DNA from: Ornithinimicrobium humiphilum
Lineage (GTDB): Bacteria > Actinomycetota > Actinomycetes > Actinomycetales > Dermatophilaceae
NCBI RefSeq assembly: GCF_006716885.1
Contig: NZ_VFPU01000001.1
Span: 1,674,001-1,738,000, forward strand
Reading direction: 5' to 3'
DNA: 64,000 nt
Under the pieces are notes generated by a model, which saw nothing but the letters and a program-made list of their open reading frames with translations, was not told the DNA's origin and made no database searches. A program made the translations under genes and the position numbers. Of the stretch, positions 1 through 8,217 are shown piece after piece; position 1 is the first letter of the stretch; each line of letters begins with the position of its first letter.

Positions 1-1
1 T

Positions 2-112
2 CACTCGAAGGATCACGCGGTGGCCGCGTCTACGTCCAAGCCAGGGACGGTCTCGGCGACCGCGCTACACCACTATGCGGGACTCAACCTCATCCTTGGG
101 GTTGACCGATAA
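2..112 (+). CDS. possible 3' end of an unidentified CDS
   Basis: An open frame enters from the left edge and ends at a TAA at 110-112, giving 36 codons. The peptide ends in ...HHYAGLNLILGVDR. I do not recognise the family; the short hydrophobic tail resembles C-termini of some phosphoesterase-like enzymes only loosely. Frame 1 also stays open to a TGA near 103, so the choice of frame is weak. Confidence 0.3.
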   Translation, partial: HSKDHAVAASTSKPGTVSATALHHYAGLNLILGVDR

Positions 113-203
113 ATCCCAGTGGTTCTCACCAACCTCATGAGTACGCCATACCCGTGGATGGACGGTGGGAGGCCGGCACCACGCGGCTGTACGAGCTCTC
201 CGC

Positions 204-1201
204 TCAGGGCACGAGGACGGCCGCACCCTCGTAGGCATCTGCGGCGAGATCGCGCAGGGTGTCGTCAGCCTCGACGAACCGGCGGGCCGTGACCGTCGGG
301 TCGAGCCCGAGCGTGACGGCGAGCGTGAGAAGTTCCTCGCCGTCGGCCCTGGTGTTGGCCGTGACGCTCCGCAGCTCCTTCTCGTAGAAGAGCTCGCGCT
401 CGTAGACCAGCGGCGGGACGTCGGTCAGGTGGATCCCGGCGACGACGGCGATCCCGCCACGATCCAGGGCGCGCAGCGCCGGTGGCACCAGGTCACCGAC
501 CGGGGCGAACAGGATCGCGGCGTCCAGCGGCTCCGGGGGAGCGTCGGCAGCGCCGGTCACGGAGGCCGCCCCGAGCCGCAGAGCCAGCTCCTGGGCCCGG
601 GGCGAGCGGGTCATGACGTGGACGACCGCGCCCTGTTTGATGGCGATCTGGGCCACCAGGTGGGCGGAGGCGCCGAAGCCGTAGATGCCCAGCCGCCCGC
701 CGGGTGGCAGCTGCGCCCGCTTGAGCGCCCGGTAGCCGACGATGCCCGAGCACAGGAGGGAGCGGCGCGGGGGGCCTCGAGGTGCTCCGGTATGCGGTAG
801 GCGAACGCCTCGTTTACCACGGCGAGCTCGGCGTAGCCGCCGTCGGCGTCCCACCCGGTGAAGTTCGCGCGCGGGCAGAGGTTCTCGGCCCCGCTCCGGC
901 ACCAGCGGCACCGGCCGCAGGTGCCGCGCAGCCAGGCGATGCCGACCCGGTCACCGACGGCGAACCGGTCGCAGCCCGGACCGAGGGAGTCGACCCGTCC
1001 GATCACCTCGTGCCCGGGCACGGTGCCGGGGCGGCGGGGCTGCAGGTCGCCCTCGGCCAGGTGGAGGTCCGTGCGGCAGACACCGCAGGCCTCGACCCGC
1101 ACCCGGACCTGGCCCGGTCCCGGGATGGGGTCGGGCATCTCGACCATGCGCAGCGGCCCTTCGCCGATCGGCCGCGGCTCCGCGACGATCCACGCCTTCA
1201 C
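204..1201 (-). pseudogene. zinc-dependent alcohol dehydrogenase, single frameshift
   Basis: This is a medium-chain, zinc-binding alcohol dehydrogenase that would oxidise alcohols with NAD(P). The N-terminal half starts at GTG 1199-1201 (MKAWIVAEP) and carries the catalytic zinc region (CGVCRTDLH, GHEVIG) and the four-cysteine structural zinc loop CGRCRWC...C. The C-terminal half, with the nucleotide-binding YGFGASAH, is in another frame. The frames meet at a GGG run at 758-760. One extra base there restores ...[15 protein letters not shown], the usual family sequence, and makes the gene 999 nt, or 332 residues, a normal length. A sequencing deletion is therefore as likely as real inactivation. 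It is the only gene between the window edge and lysE. Confidence 0.8.
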
Positions 1202-1376
1202 ATCCTCATCCTGGCACGCGGACGAGATGGTCGGCAGGTCCCGACGAGCGCGCCAGCAGGAAGCGGTGCCGATCTGTCGCAGGCGCGGCACGGCGAGCAC
1301 GACCACGGCCGCGAGGGACGCTTCTGCGCTGCTCCCGCGACCCTGGTGGTAGCGCCCCTTTCGTGGGGGTTCGACC

Positions 1377-2012
1377 TCAGACCAGGGCGCCGACGACCAG
1401 CCCCGCCCCCAGCAGGGCCACCACCCCGTTGCCGACGACGCTGGTGACGCGGCGGGCGCGTGTGCCGCCGCGCCACCCAAGGGCCGCCCCGAGGGCGACG
1501 AGGAGCAGCTGCCAGGCCGACGAGGCGACCGCCACTCCGAGCACGAAGAGCGCCCCGGTGCCCACGGACCCGACCACCGAGGTCAGCCCGGTGACGATCG
1601 CGGCGAAGTAGACGAGCGTGGCGGGGTTGACGGCCGTCAGGCCGACGAACAGGGCGAAGCGGCCCCACGCCTGGCCTGTGGCGACATCGGCGCCCGCCCG
1701 GTTCGGTGACGCCGACGAGGAGGAGCGCAGCCGCAGCAGTCCTCGCGCCGCGAGGGCCACGAGCAGGAGCCCACCCACCACCTGGGGCCAGGGGGAGATG
1801 CCCTCGACGAGAGGGGCCAGGGCCGCGCCCGCCATCACCGCGCCCAGGGAGTATGCCGTGTCCACGGTGGCCACGGCCGCGGCGGCGGGTGCACCGCGCC
1901 GCCAGCCGCGGGTCGTGCCCTCCTGCACGAGGAGGACGCCGATCGCGCCGAGGGGGACGGCGACGGCGAGCCCGGCGGCGAGGCCCGCACCCAGGGCGAC
2001 GAGATGCTCCAT
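1377..2012 (-). CDS. LysE/RhtB-family amino acid exporter
   Basis: A 211-residue integral membrane protein of the LysE translocator family, which exports basic or other amino acids across the cytoplasmic membrane. It has about six hydrophobic segments, an early AVPLGAIGVLLVQEG stretch and the mid-protein GLTAVNPATLVYFAA signature (the family NP motif). Start ATG at 2010-2012 gives the normal N-terminus; the frame continues upstream without family similarity. It is divergent from an Lrp/AsnC regulator 70 bp away, the classic arrangement for an exporter controlled by an amino-acid-sensing regulator. Confidence 0.88.
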   Translation of the reverse strand: MEHLVALGAGLAAGLAVAVPLGAIGVLLVQEGTTRGWRRGAPAAAAVATVDTAYSLGAVMAGAALAPLVEGISPWPQVVGGLLLVALAARGLLRLRSSSSASPNRAGADVATGQAWGRFALFVGLTAVNPATLVYFAAIVTGLTSVVGSVGTGALFVLGVAVASSAWQLLLVALGAALGWRGGTRARRVTSVVGNGVVALLGAGLVVGALV

Positions 2013-2082
2013 ACCCGGAAGTGTGGGTGCGCTTCTGCAGGGGGCGCGACAACCTCGCAGTCGACCTGGGAGGATGCGCAGC

Positions 2083-2502
2083 ATGGACGCCCAGGACGAG
2101 AAGATTCTCGGCATCCTCCGGGTGGAGGGCCGTGTATCGTTCAGCGAGATCGGCAGGCAGGTCGGCCTGAGCACCAACGCCGTGGCGGCCCGCGTGCGCC
2201 GGATGGAGCGGGACGGCGTCATCGCGGGCTACCAGGCGGTGCTGGGCTCGGAGGCGTCCGTCGGGGCCACCGGGCTCGAGGCGTTCATCGACGTCAGGCT
2301 GCAGCCCGACCAGGACTCAGAGGAGTTCCTCGCCTGGTCACGGGGGCAGCGGGCGGTGGTGGACGCGGTGCACGTCACCGGGCCCTACGACTACCTGCTG
2401 CGGGTGCGGACCAGCGACACCCGCGCGCTCGACGCGCTGCTGCGCGCGCTGAAGAAGGACGGCGGCGCCGCTCAGACGCAGACCAGGCTCGCGCTGCGCT
2501 GA
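2083..2502 (+). CDS. Lrp/AsnC-family transcriptional regulator
   Basis: 139 residues. An N-terminal AsnC-type helix-turn-helix covers about residues 3-60 (DEKILGILRVEGRVSFSEIGRQVGLSTNAVAARVRR, interrupted here by no gap), followed by a RAM/ligand-binding domain with GPYDYLLRV. ATG 2083 is chosen because GGGAGG at 2068-2073 lies nine bases upstream; the in-frame ATG at 2074 would overlap that site. It is transcribed away from the LysE exporter, so it probably senses an amino acid and controls the shared 70-bp intergenic region. Confidence 0.9.
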   Translation: MDAQDEKILGILRVEGRVSFSEIGRQVGLSTNAVAARVRRMERDGVIAGYQAVLGSEASVGATGLEAFIDVRLQPDQDSEEFLAWSRGQRAVVDAVHVTGPYDYLLRVRTSDTRALDALLRALKKDGGAAQTQTRLALR

Positions 2503-2555
2503 GGCCCGGACGTTCGAGTTCGTCGTCAACCGACGTCGTGGCGCAGGATGGACCG

Positions 2556-3853
2556 GTGACGTCCTCCCTCCCCGCCCCGGCCGCGACCGACCGCCCGGGG
2601 GAGGAGGGCAACGGTCGACGGACTCGCGTGCACGCCGTGTGCGCACCGCCCTACGGGCGCAACCCCGGCATGAGCACGGTCGACCTCGGCCTCGCCCGGG
2701 TGGCGGAGCACCTGGGGCCCGACGTCGACGTGCGCTGCTGGCGCCTCTGGGACGACGGCGAGTGGCGCAAGCCCGCCGGGCGGACCCGCGTCGTCGGCCC
2801 CGCCCTGGTCAACGACGTCGACTCGGGACTCGACTACTCGCTCGTGCGCGGTCGCGAGGACGAGCTGGCCGACTGCGACGTGCTCCTCTACTGGGGCGAC
2901 TTCCACCACATGGCCCCCTACCAGCGGTCGACCGTCGAGGTGCTGACCTCGGAGCTCGCGGCTCCGCTCGACCCGATCGAGGCGGCGGCCGTCGCCCGGC
3001 GCGTCCTGCTGCAGGAGGGCGCCGACGCCGATCTGCGCTCCCGGACGCTGTCCTACGGGACGACGCTGTCGCTCAACGCCGCCGAGGACTACCGGGGCGA
3101 CTACGGGGACCTGCTGGGAGGCTTCGTGCGTGGGGCGCGTCAGGTCTGGTTCCGCGACCCCTACTCCGCCGGGGTCGCCGGGACCCTGCGCGGCGACGCG
3201 GCTGGTCACCACGGGGTGGACGCCGCGGTGCTGGCCGGCGTGCTGCCGCATACCCCTGGGAACGGTGCGCTCGAGGTCTTCCTGGGGAGATCCTCGGTGC
3301 TCCCCGAGGAGATCGCGCTCCTGGGTCGCGCACTGGCACGCGAGACCGGCACCGACCCGCGGTGGTTGCCGTGGGGCAAGGGACCGGCCTTCGCCCCGAT
3401 CGGTATGCAGCCGCGCTTCCGTCGGGGGGCGCCGCCTCCGCCGAGGCCCACGAGGAGCTGCCGCTGCCCGAGCTGCTCGACCGCGTCCGCGACGCCTCGC
3501 TCGTCCTGACGGACACCTACCACCTGGCCGTCAACGCCTGGCGGCTCGGCACCCCGGCGGTGCTGCTCGCCCCGGGTGGCGGGATCGCCGCGGACGTCAA
3601 CGGTGGCTCGGCGACGAGCTATCGCGACAAGCGACGTGACCTCTACTCGCAGTGGGAGGCGTTGCCCCTGCTCCTCGACCTGCGCGCCGCCCGGTTCCGC
3701 CAGGGTGCGGAGGCGCGACGCCTCGCAAAGCACCTGGCGACCCCGGACCTGCTCGACGTGACGTGGGGGCGCGTGCGCGCGCTGGAGCAGCAGGCGCTCG
3801 ACACGCTGAGGGTTGCCGTGGGGGACAGGTCCCTGGCTAGGGTCAAGGGATGA
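2556..3853 (+). pseudogene. polysaccharide pyruvyltransferase-like protein, single frameshift
   Basis: The first frame starts at GTG 2556 and has CAPPYGRNPGMSTVDLGLA. The second frame carries the C-terminal VLTDTYHLAVNAWRLGTPAVLL, which parallels the substrate-binding helix of polysaccharide pyruvyltransferases. Members transfer pyruvyl groups to cell-surface sugars. The frames meet at a run of six G (3424-3429). Adding one G joins them as ...PRFRRGGAASAEAHEELPL and gives exactly 433 codons, so a missing base in the sequence is the simplest explanation. The stop TGA overlaps the next start codon. The family call is by pattern only. Confidence 0.65.
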
Positions 3854-3984
3854 GAGTCCAGCTCTGGCACGTCGTCGTGCTGCTCGTCCCGGTGCTCCTC
3901 GCCCTGGGGCTCTATCTGGTGGTGCGGACCGGCGCCCGTCACGGCGCCCGCGACGCCCGTCGGGAGGGCGACGCCGGCGTCTAG
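3850..3984 (+). CDS. 44-residue single-pass membrane protein
   Basis: The ATG at 3850-3852 overlaps the stop of the upstream gene (ATGA), implying translational coupling. The product is 44 residues: a short N-terminus, one hydrophobic helix at about residues 7-25 (HVVVLLVPVLLALGLYLVV) and a basic tail rich in Arg. I do not recognise a family. A small membrane partner of the pyruvyltransferase-like enzyme is possible but unproven. Confidence 0.6.
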   Translation: MRVQLWHVVVLLVPVLLALGLYLVVRTGARHGARDARREGDAGV

Positions 3985-3998
3985 TCGACGTCGGGGCC

Positions 3999-4367
3999 TC
4001 AGGGGGCCCGTGTCCCTGGTGGGGGAGCCTGACCGACGTCGGTCCACACCTCGGTGAGCTCTCTGACCAGGCCGTCGGTGACGCGCGCGAAGGACGCCAC
4101 CTGGAAGCGTTGTTGCCGTCCCTCGCTCTCGCCGATCACCAGGCACCGCGACACGGCGCGGTCGCCCGCGCCGACGAGGTCCTCCACGACCATGTGCTGG
4201 AAGCCGGGGTAGTCGGCGTTGAGTCGGACCCACCCCGCCTTGTCGAAGGTCTCGCCGGTGTGGACCAGGTCGCAGGTGAAGTCGTCGGCGAGCAGCTGCT
4301 CGAGGGCGGTCCAGTCGTGGGCGTCGATGACCTCGCACAACCTGTGGAGCGTGGTGGGAGCGTCCAT
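3999..4367 (-). CDS. SnoaL/NTF2-like fold protein
   Basis: 122 residues from ATG 4365-4367. The pattern LCEVIDAHDWTALEQLLADDF near the N-terminus, followed by a beta-rich half ending in a Thr/Val/Trp stretch (VRELTEVWTD), matches the small cone-shaped NTF2/SnoaL domain. This fold serves as polyketide cyclase, isomerase or binding domain, so no reaction can be assigned. It runs in the same direction as the DinB gene upstream and may share its transcript. The word GGTATGCCGTG lies just upstream at 4376-4386. Confidence 0.7.
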   Translation of the reverse strand: MDAPTTLHRLCEVIDAHDWTALEQLLADDFTCDLVHTGETFDKAGWVRLNADYPGFQHMVVEDLVGAGDRAVSRCLVIGESEGRQQRFQVASFARVTDGLVRELTEVWTDVGQAPPPGTRAP

Positions 4368-4401
4368 CTCGCCACGGTATGCCGTGCCGGGCCCGGTGCG
4401 C

Positions 4402-4983
4402 TCATGCCCGGGCCGCGCGTGCCTGCGCCTCGAGGTGCTCCACGTGCCGACGCCAGCGCTCGGCGTCACCCTCGCTGAGGTTGGAGAAGGACGGCTGGAG
4501 ACCGGCCGCCCCGTCGATCGTCTCCCGCAGGATGTCGGCGTGGCCCGCATGACGATGCGTCTCGGCCACGACGTGGGTGAGGACCGCACCCACCGACGTG
4601 GAGCGGCGTTCGGGCGGCCACGGAGGCACCTCGACGGGCGCGTCGGCGCCGAGTCGACGCACGGTGGCGTCGGAGTTGACCCAGATCCTGCGGTAGGCGT
4701 CGAGCACGGTCGCGGCGTCCTGGTCCGGGCTGACCCAGAAGTCGGCGTCCGGTGTCTCGTCCTCCCATCTTCGGGGGAGGTCGAGGGGCGAGCCGAGCAG
4801 GATCCCGAGGTAGCCGTGCTCGGTCAGCGCCACGTGCTTGACGAGCCCGAGGAGGTTGGTGCCGGTCGGTGTCAGAGGGCGGCGCATGTCGTAGGGGCTC
4901 AGGCCCTCGACCTTCCAGACGAGGGCGTCTCGCGCGCGCTGCAGGTAGGACAGGGAGACCTCGACGGGCTGGTAGGACGTCAT
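4402..4983 (-). CDS. DinB-family protein (DUF664)
   Basis: 193 residues. DinB four-helix proteins are metal-binding and often act as mycothiol- or bacillithiol-dependent transferases; the reaction here is unknown. The His ligands are visible: LLGLVKHVALTEHGY (first), then VLTHVVAETHRHAGHADILRE (paired second and third) at about residues 135-155. These match the DUF664 subgroup. Start ATG 4981-4983 gives MTSYQPVEVSL. It is divergent from the DUF222-HNH gene, with the SOS-like site between them. Confidence 0.88.
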   Translation of the reverse strand: MTSYQPVEVSLSYLQRARDALVWKVEGLSPYDMRRPLTPTGTNLLGLVKHVALTEHGYLGILLGSPLDLPRRWEDETPDADFWVSPDQDAATVLDAYRRIWVNSDATVRRLGADAPVEVPPWPPERRSTSVGAVLTHVVAETHRHAGHADILRETIDGAAGLQPSFSNLSEGDAERWRRHVEHLEAQARAARA

Positions 4984-5033
4984 GGTTGGCAGGATGCCAA
5001 GGGACCGGCGTGTCTTCGAGGGTCTGTCGGTGT

Positions 5034-5049
5034 TCGAACATATGATCGA
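5034..5049. promoter_or_regulatory. SOS (LexA) box-like operator over a -10 element
   Basis: TCGAACATATGATCGA fits the Gram-positive LexA consensus TCGAAC-N4-GTTCGA with one mismatch. It overlaps TATGAT (5041-5046), a good -10 hexamer whose transcript would start at about 5053, the A of the nuclease start codon. The gene would then be expressed as a leaderless mRNA and shut by LexA. Confidence 0.65.
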
Positions 5050-5052
5050 GGT

Positions 5053-6351
5053 ATGCAGCAGCCGTTGGGGACGGTGCGGCCGCCGAGGGGGACGGAGTCG
5101 GCGGCCGGTGACTCCTGGCTGCGGGCCGATCGGGCGTGGCTGCCCAGAGACCTCCCGGTTGACGTAAGCCGGCCGGAGCTGGTGCAGGACGACCTGGTCG
5201 TGGAGTCGTTGGGGTGGATCTCCCGCGCGGTGTCAGACCTGGAACGCTCCCGGCTGGTGATGGCCACCGAAGCCGTCGACCGCGGACTGCACCTGGCCGA
5301 GGGGTTCACGGTCGTGGACTGGCTCGCGCTGAAGTGCCCCGACCTGGAGCGGCGCGCCCTGATGGACCTGGCCCGGTTGGCGCAGGCCGGCCGTGAGCCG
5401 GTCCACGCCCCGCTGATCGAACGCGTCAAGGACGGACAGTTGTCGATCGCGCGGGCGGCGAGGCTGCACCGGGCGCTGCAGCGGGTCCGGCCGGGCATGC
5501 CTCCGGAGGAGTACGCCGCCGCGGTCGAGCTGCTCGCCAAGGCCGGGTCCGACCCGGTGTTCGACGAGAAGGACATCTCCCGGATGGTGGACCGGTTGGT
5601 CGCGTCCTGCGTGGACGAGCGGGACCACGAGGCGAAGGCCCGCAAGAAGCACGCGATGCGGGGGATCCACGAGTCGAGCCTGGCCGACGGGTCGGTGAAG
5701 CGGTGGATCATCACGTTCGGCGACGACGCCGACTACGAGGCCGCCAAGGCGATCATCGACTCGCCCTTGGCGGCGCCGGCGTCGAAGGAGGAGCAGGACG
5801 CCACCGGTGAGCTGGACCTGCGGACGGCGACCCAGCGCAGGTACGACGCGTTCGTCACGGTCCTGCGCCGAGGGGTGGCCGGCACGCAAGGTCAGCCGAC
5901 CACCCCGAAAGCCACCCTGATGGTGACGCTCGACTTCGAGACGCTCAAGCGGCAGCTGTCCGAGACCGGCGGTCACCTGCCCGGTGTCGGCGCCACCCTG
6001 GCCGGGGTGCCGTTACGGGCGGAGGCGATCCGCAGACTCGCGTGCGAGGCCGACATCATCCCCGTCGTCCTCGGCGGACCATCGGAGATCCTCGACCAGG
6101 GCAGACGCAAGCGCCTCGTCACCCCCGCACAACGCGTCCGGCTCGCGGCACGGGACCGGGGCTGCACGATCCCCGGGTGCACCGTGCCCGCCACCTGGTG
6201 CGACGCCCACCACGTCGTCCCCTGGGCGCGCGGCGGGCGATCAGACCTGAGCAACTACGCCCTGCTGTGCCCGAGGCACCACACCTTCGTGCACGACCGG
6301 GGCCTCACCGCCACCGTGACCGAGCTCGGGGTCCGGTGGCACCTGAGATGA
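5053..6351 (+). CDS. DUF222 / HNH endonuclease (13E12-type)
   Basis: 432 residues. The N-terminal two thirds is a DUF222 region (VMATEAVDRGLHLAEGFTVVDWLA ... KDGQLSIARAARLH), and the C-terminus is an HNH nuclease: CTIPGCTVPATWCDAHHVVPWARGG, then LSNYALLCPRHHTFVH. The two Cys pairs and HH...N...H residues needed for metal and catalysis are present. This is the 13E12/REP family, multicopy in actinobacteria, whose role is uncertain; several mycobacterial members are in the LexA regulon. ATG 5053 sits four bases after the SOS-like box and has no good Shine-Dalgarno, consistent with leaderless expression. A hairpin follows the gene. Confidence 0.9.
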   Translation: MQQPLGTVRPPRGTESAAGDSWLRADRAWLPRDLPVDVSRPELVQDDLVVESLGWISRAVSDLERSRLVMATEAVDRGLHLAEGFTVVDWLALKCPDLERRALMDLARLAQAGREPVHAPLIERVKDGQLSIARAARLHRALQRVRPGMPPEEYAAAVELLAKAGSDPVFDEKDISRMVDRLVASCVDERDHEAKARKKHAMRGIHESSLADGSVKRWIITFGDDADYEAAKAIIDSPLAAPASKEEQDATGELDLRTATQRRYDAFVTVLRRGVAGTQGQPTTPKATLMVTLDFETLKRQLSETGGHLPGVGATLAGVPLRAEAIRRLACEADIIPVVLGGPSEILDQGRRKRLVTPAQRVRLAARDRGCTIPGCTVPATWCDAHHVVPWARGGRSDLSNYALLCPRHHTFVHDRGLTATVTELGVRWHLR

Positions 6352-6362
6352 CCCCGCCCCGA

Positions 6363-6384
6363 GCCCGGCCCCAACAGGCCGGGC
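6363..6384. terminator. bidirectional hairpin terminator
   Basis: A perfect 8-bp stem GCCCGGCC / GGCCGGGC with a CCAACA loop lies between the convergent HNH and beta-lactamase-family genes. There is no long T tract, as is common in high-GC actinobacteria. Confidence 0.65.
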
Positions 6385-6432
6385 GATAAGGCATGTCCGC
6401 GGGACGAGGCGTGCCCAGCCCGAGGGCGTCCC

Positions 6433-7785
6433 TCAGCCGTCCTCGAGGCGCCGCAGGAGCGCGAGGGCGTCGTCGTCCACGGGAGAGAGGGCGAGCGCGC
6501 GCCGGACGAGCGACAGCGCCAGGTCGAGTCGCCCGTCGACCTCGTGCGCCCAGGCGGTGGTGAGCCACGCCCGGGCGGAGCGTGGCTGCGCCGACGTCCA
6601 CAGGTCGAGCAGCGGCCGGGCCAGGTCCGTGCGGTGCAGCTCGATCAGCCCCCACACGCCCTCCTCCAGGTCCTCGTCGTCGAGGTCGAAGCTCGGCGGG
6701 TGCTCCGTCTCCAACGCCCGGTAGCGGTCCACGGCGGCCACCACCCCGTGCGCGGAGAGCACCGGGCCGAGCGCCACCCCCACCGGAGGGAGGGGGACGT
6801 CCTCCCGCTCGAGGCCGAGCAGCACGTCGACCGCCGCCCGGGCCGTGGCGAAGACTGGTGCGGTGTTGGCGTCGACCAGGACGCACACACCCATGCCCCG
6901 CTCGGGCACGAGGACGAGCAGGCTCTGGAATCCCGGGTCGCTGCCGGGGTGCCCGACCACCCGCTGCCCCCGGTGGGTGCCGACGAACCAGCCCAGCGCC
7001 ATCCGGTCGAAGAGTCCCTCGCCGGCGGGGACCCGTGGCTCGTGCAGCAGCGCCTGCCCCGCAGGGTCCAGCAGTCCCGGGCCATGACCCAGGTGGACCC
7101 TCATCCAGCTCGCCAGCTCCTCGCCGCTGCTGTGCAGGCTCGAGCTGGGCGCGTGCTGGCGGGTGTAGGGGTAGACCCCCCGCACCACCTGCGGCGGCAG
7201 CCCGAGGTGCGGGCGGGCGCGCAGGCGGTCGGGCAGCTCCGCGGGGGAGAACGTGCTGGCCGGCATCCGGGCGGGCCGCAGCACACCCTCGGCGAGGCAG
7301 TCCTCGAAGGGCTGGTCCTCGAGGACCGCCAGCAGGTGGCCCAGGACCTCGAAGCCGGCGTTGGAGTAGGCGAACCGCTCGCCCGGCGCGGTCTGCAGCG
7401 GCCACCCCGCAACCGTCCGCACGTGGCGCTCGAGGGCGCCGGCGTCCGTCTGCGGCTCGTGCCAGCCGTAGTCGGGAACGTCCCCGAGGCCCGAGGTGTG
7501 CGACAGCAGGTGGGCCACCGTGATCTCCTGCGCGCGCGGGTCGGCCCACGACACGTCGGGCAGGTATGCCGTGACCGGTGCGTCCAGCTCCAGACGGCCC
7601 TGCCCGACCAGCCGCAGCATGGCGGTGGCCACGGCCGTCTTGGACACCGAGGCCAGGTGGAAGAAGGTGCCCGGCGTCACCGGCTCACCGGTGCGGCGGT
7701 CCCGGGTGCCGAGGGCGAGGGTCGCTACGTCGCCGTCACCGTCCACGACCGTGAGCACGAGGCCGGGCACGTCCCAGGACCTCAC
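6433..7785 (-). CDS. serine hydrolase, beta-lactamase/class C family (N-terminus probably truncated)
   Basis: 450 residues from GTG 7783-7785. This is a penicillin-binding/esterase-type serine hydrolase: SVSK gives the S-x-x-K nucleophile motif, YSN (ERFAYSNAGFEVLG) the second motif, and VVGHPG the H-x-G motif. A C-terminal extension of about 100 residues contains a TPR-like ARAWLTTAWAHEVDGRLDLALSLVRRALALS. The recognisable fold starts only four residues after the chosen GTG (SWDVPGLVLTVVDGDG), where relatives normally have 15-40 more residues. The neighbour on the other strand is also cut at this point, suggesting a deletion junction. No signal peptide is visible. Confidence 0.75.
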   Translation of the reverse strand: MRSWDVPGLVLTVVDGDGDVATLALGTRDRRTGEPVTPGTFFHLASVSKTAVATAMLRLVGQGRLELDAPVTAYLPDVSWADPRAQEITVAHLLSHTSGLGDVPDYGWHEPQTDAGALERHVRTVAGWPLQTAPGERFAYSNAGFEVLGHLLAVLEDQPFEDCLAEGVLRPARMPASTFSPAELPDRLRARPHLGLPPQVVRGVYPYTRQHAPSSSLHSSGEELASWMRVHLGHGPGLLDPAGQALLHEPRVPAGEGLFDRMALGWFVGTHRGQRVVGHPGSDPGFQSLLVLVPERGMGVCVLVDANTAPVFATARAAVDVLLGLEREDVPLPPVGVALGPVLSAHGVVAAVDRYRALETEHPPSFDLDDEDLEEGVWGLIELHRTDLARPLLDLWTSAQPRSARAWLTTAWAHEVDGRLDLALSLVRRALALSPVDDDALALLRRLEDG

Positions 7786-8217
7786 GACCTGCCGGCCACC
7801 GCGGTGGTGCTGAGCGCCGGCGGGCTGTGGGTCCTCTACGCCACGCCGCTCTACGGTCTCACCACCACCAGCCCCACCGCATACACCTTCGTGCTGGTGC
7901 ACCTGCTCCTCTCCGGCGCGCTGCTCGCCTGGGTGCTGGCCGGCCCCGACCCGGCGCCGCACCGCCCCGGCACCACGCCGCGCCTGGTCGCGCTCCTGGT
8001 CTCGGCGGCGGCGCACGCCGTCCTGGCCAAGCGGCTCTACGCCCGGGCGGGGGAGTGGCCGCCGGCCGCCCACGGCTCCGTCGAGCGCGGGCAGGAGGCG
8101 GCGCAGCTGATGTACTACGGAGGCGACGTCGCGGAGCTGCTGCTCGCGGCGCTCGTGCTGCGGGCCTGGTACGTGCGGGCGGCGCCGCGGGCCGTCCCGG
8201 CCGCCGCGGCCTGCTAG
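7786..8217 (+). pseudogene. CtaG-like cytochrome c oxidase assembly protein, 5'-truncated
   Basis: The frame carries only the C-terminal part of a caa3-type CtaG membrane protein: GGLWVLYATPLYG, a helix HLLLSGALLAWVLAG, DPAPHRPG, and a final AAHAVLAKRLYARAG ... YYGGDVAELLLAALVL. The family normally has roughly twice this length. Everything 5' of about 7785 on this strand is antisense to the serine hydrolase, and no start codon or signal is evident. It looks like a remnant left by a deletion that also removed the 5' end of the divergent gene. Its stop overlaps the convergent FUSC stop. Confidence 0.6.
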
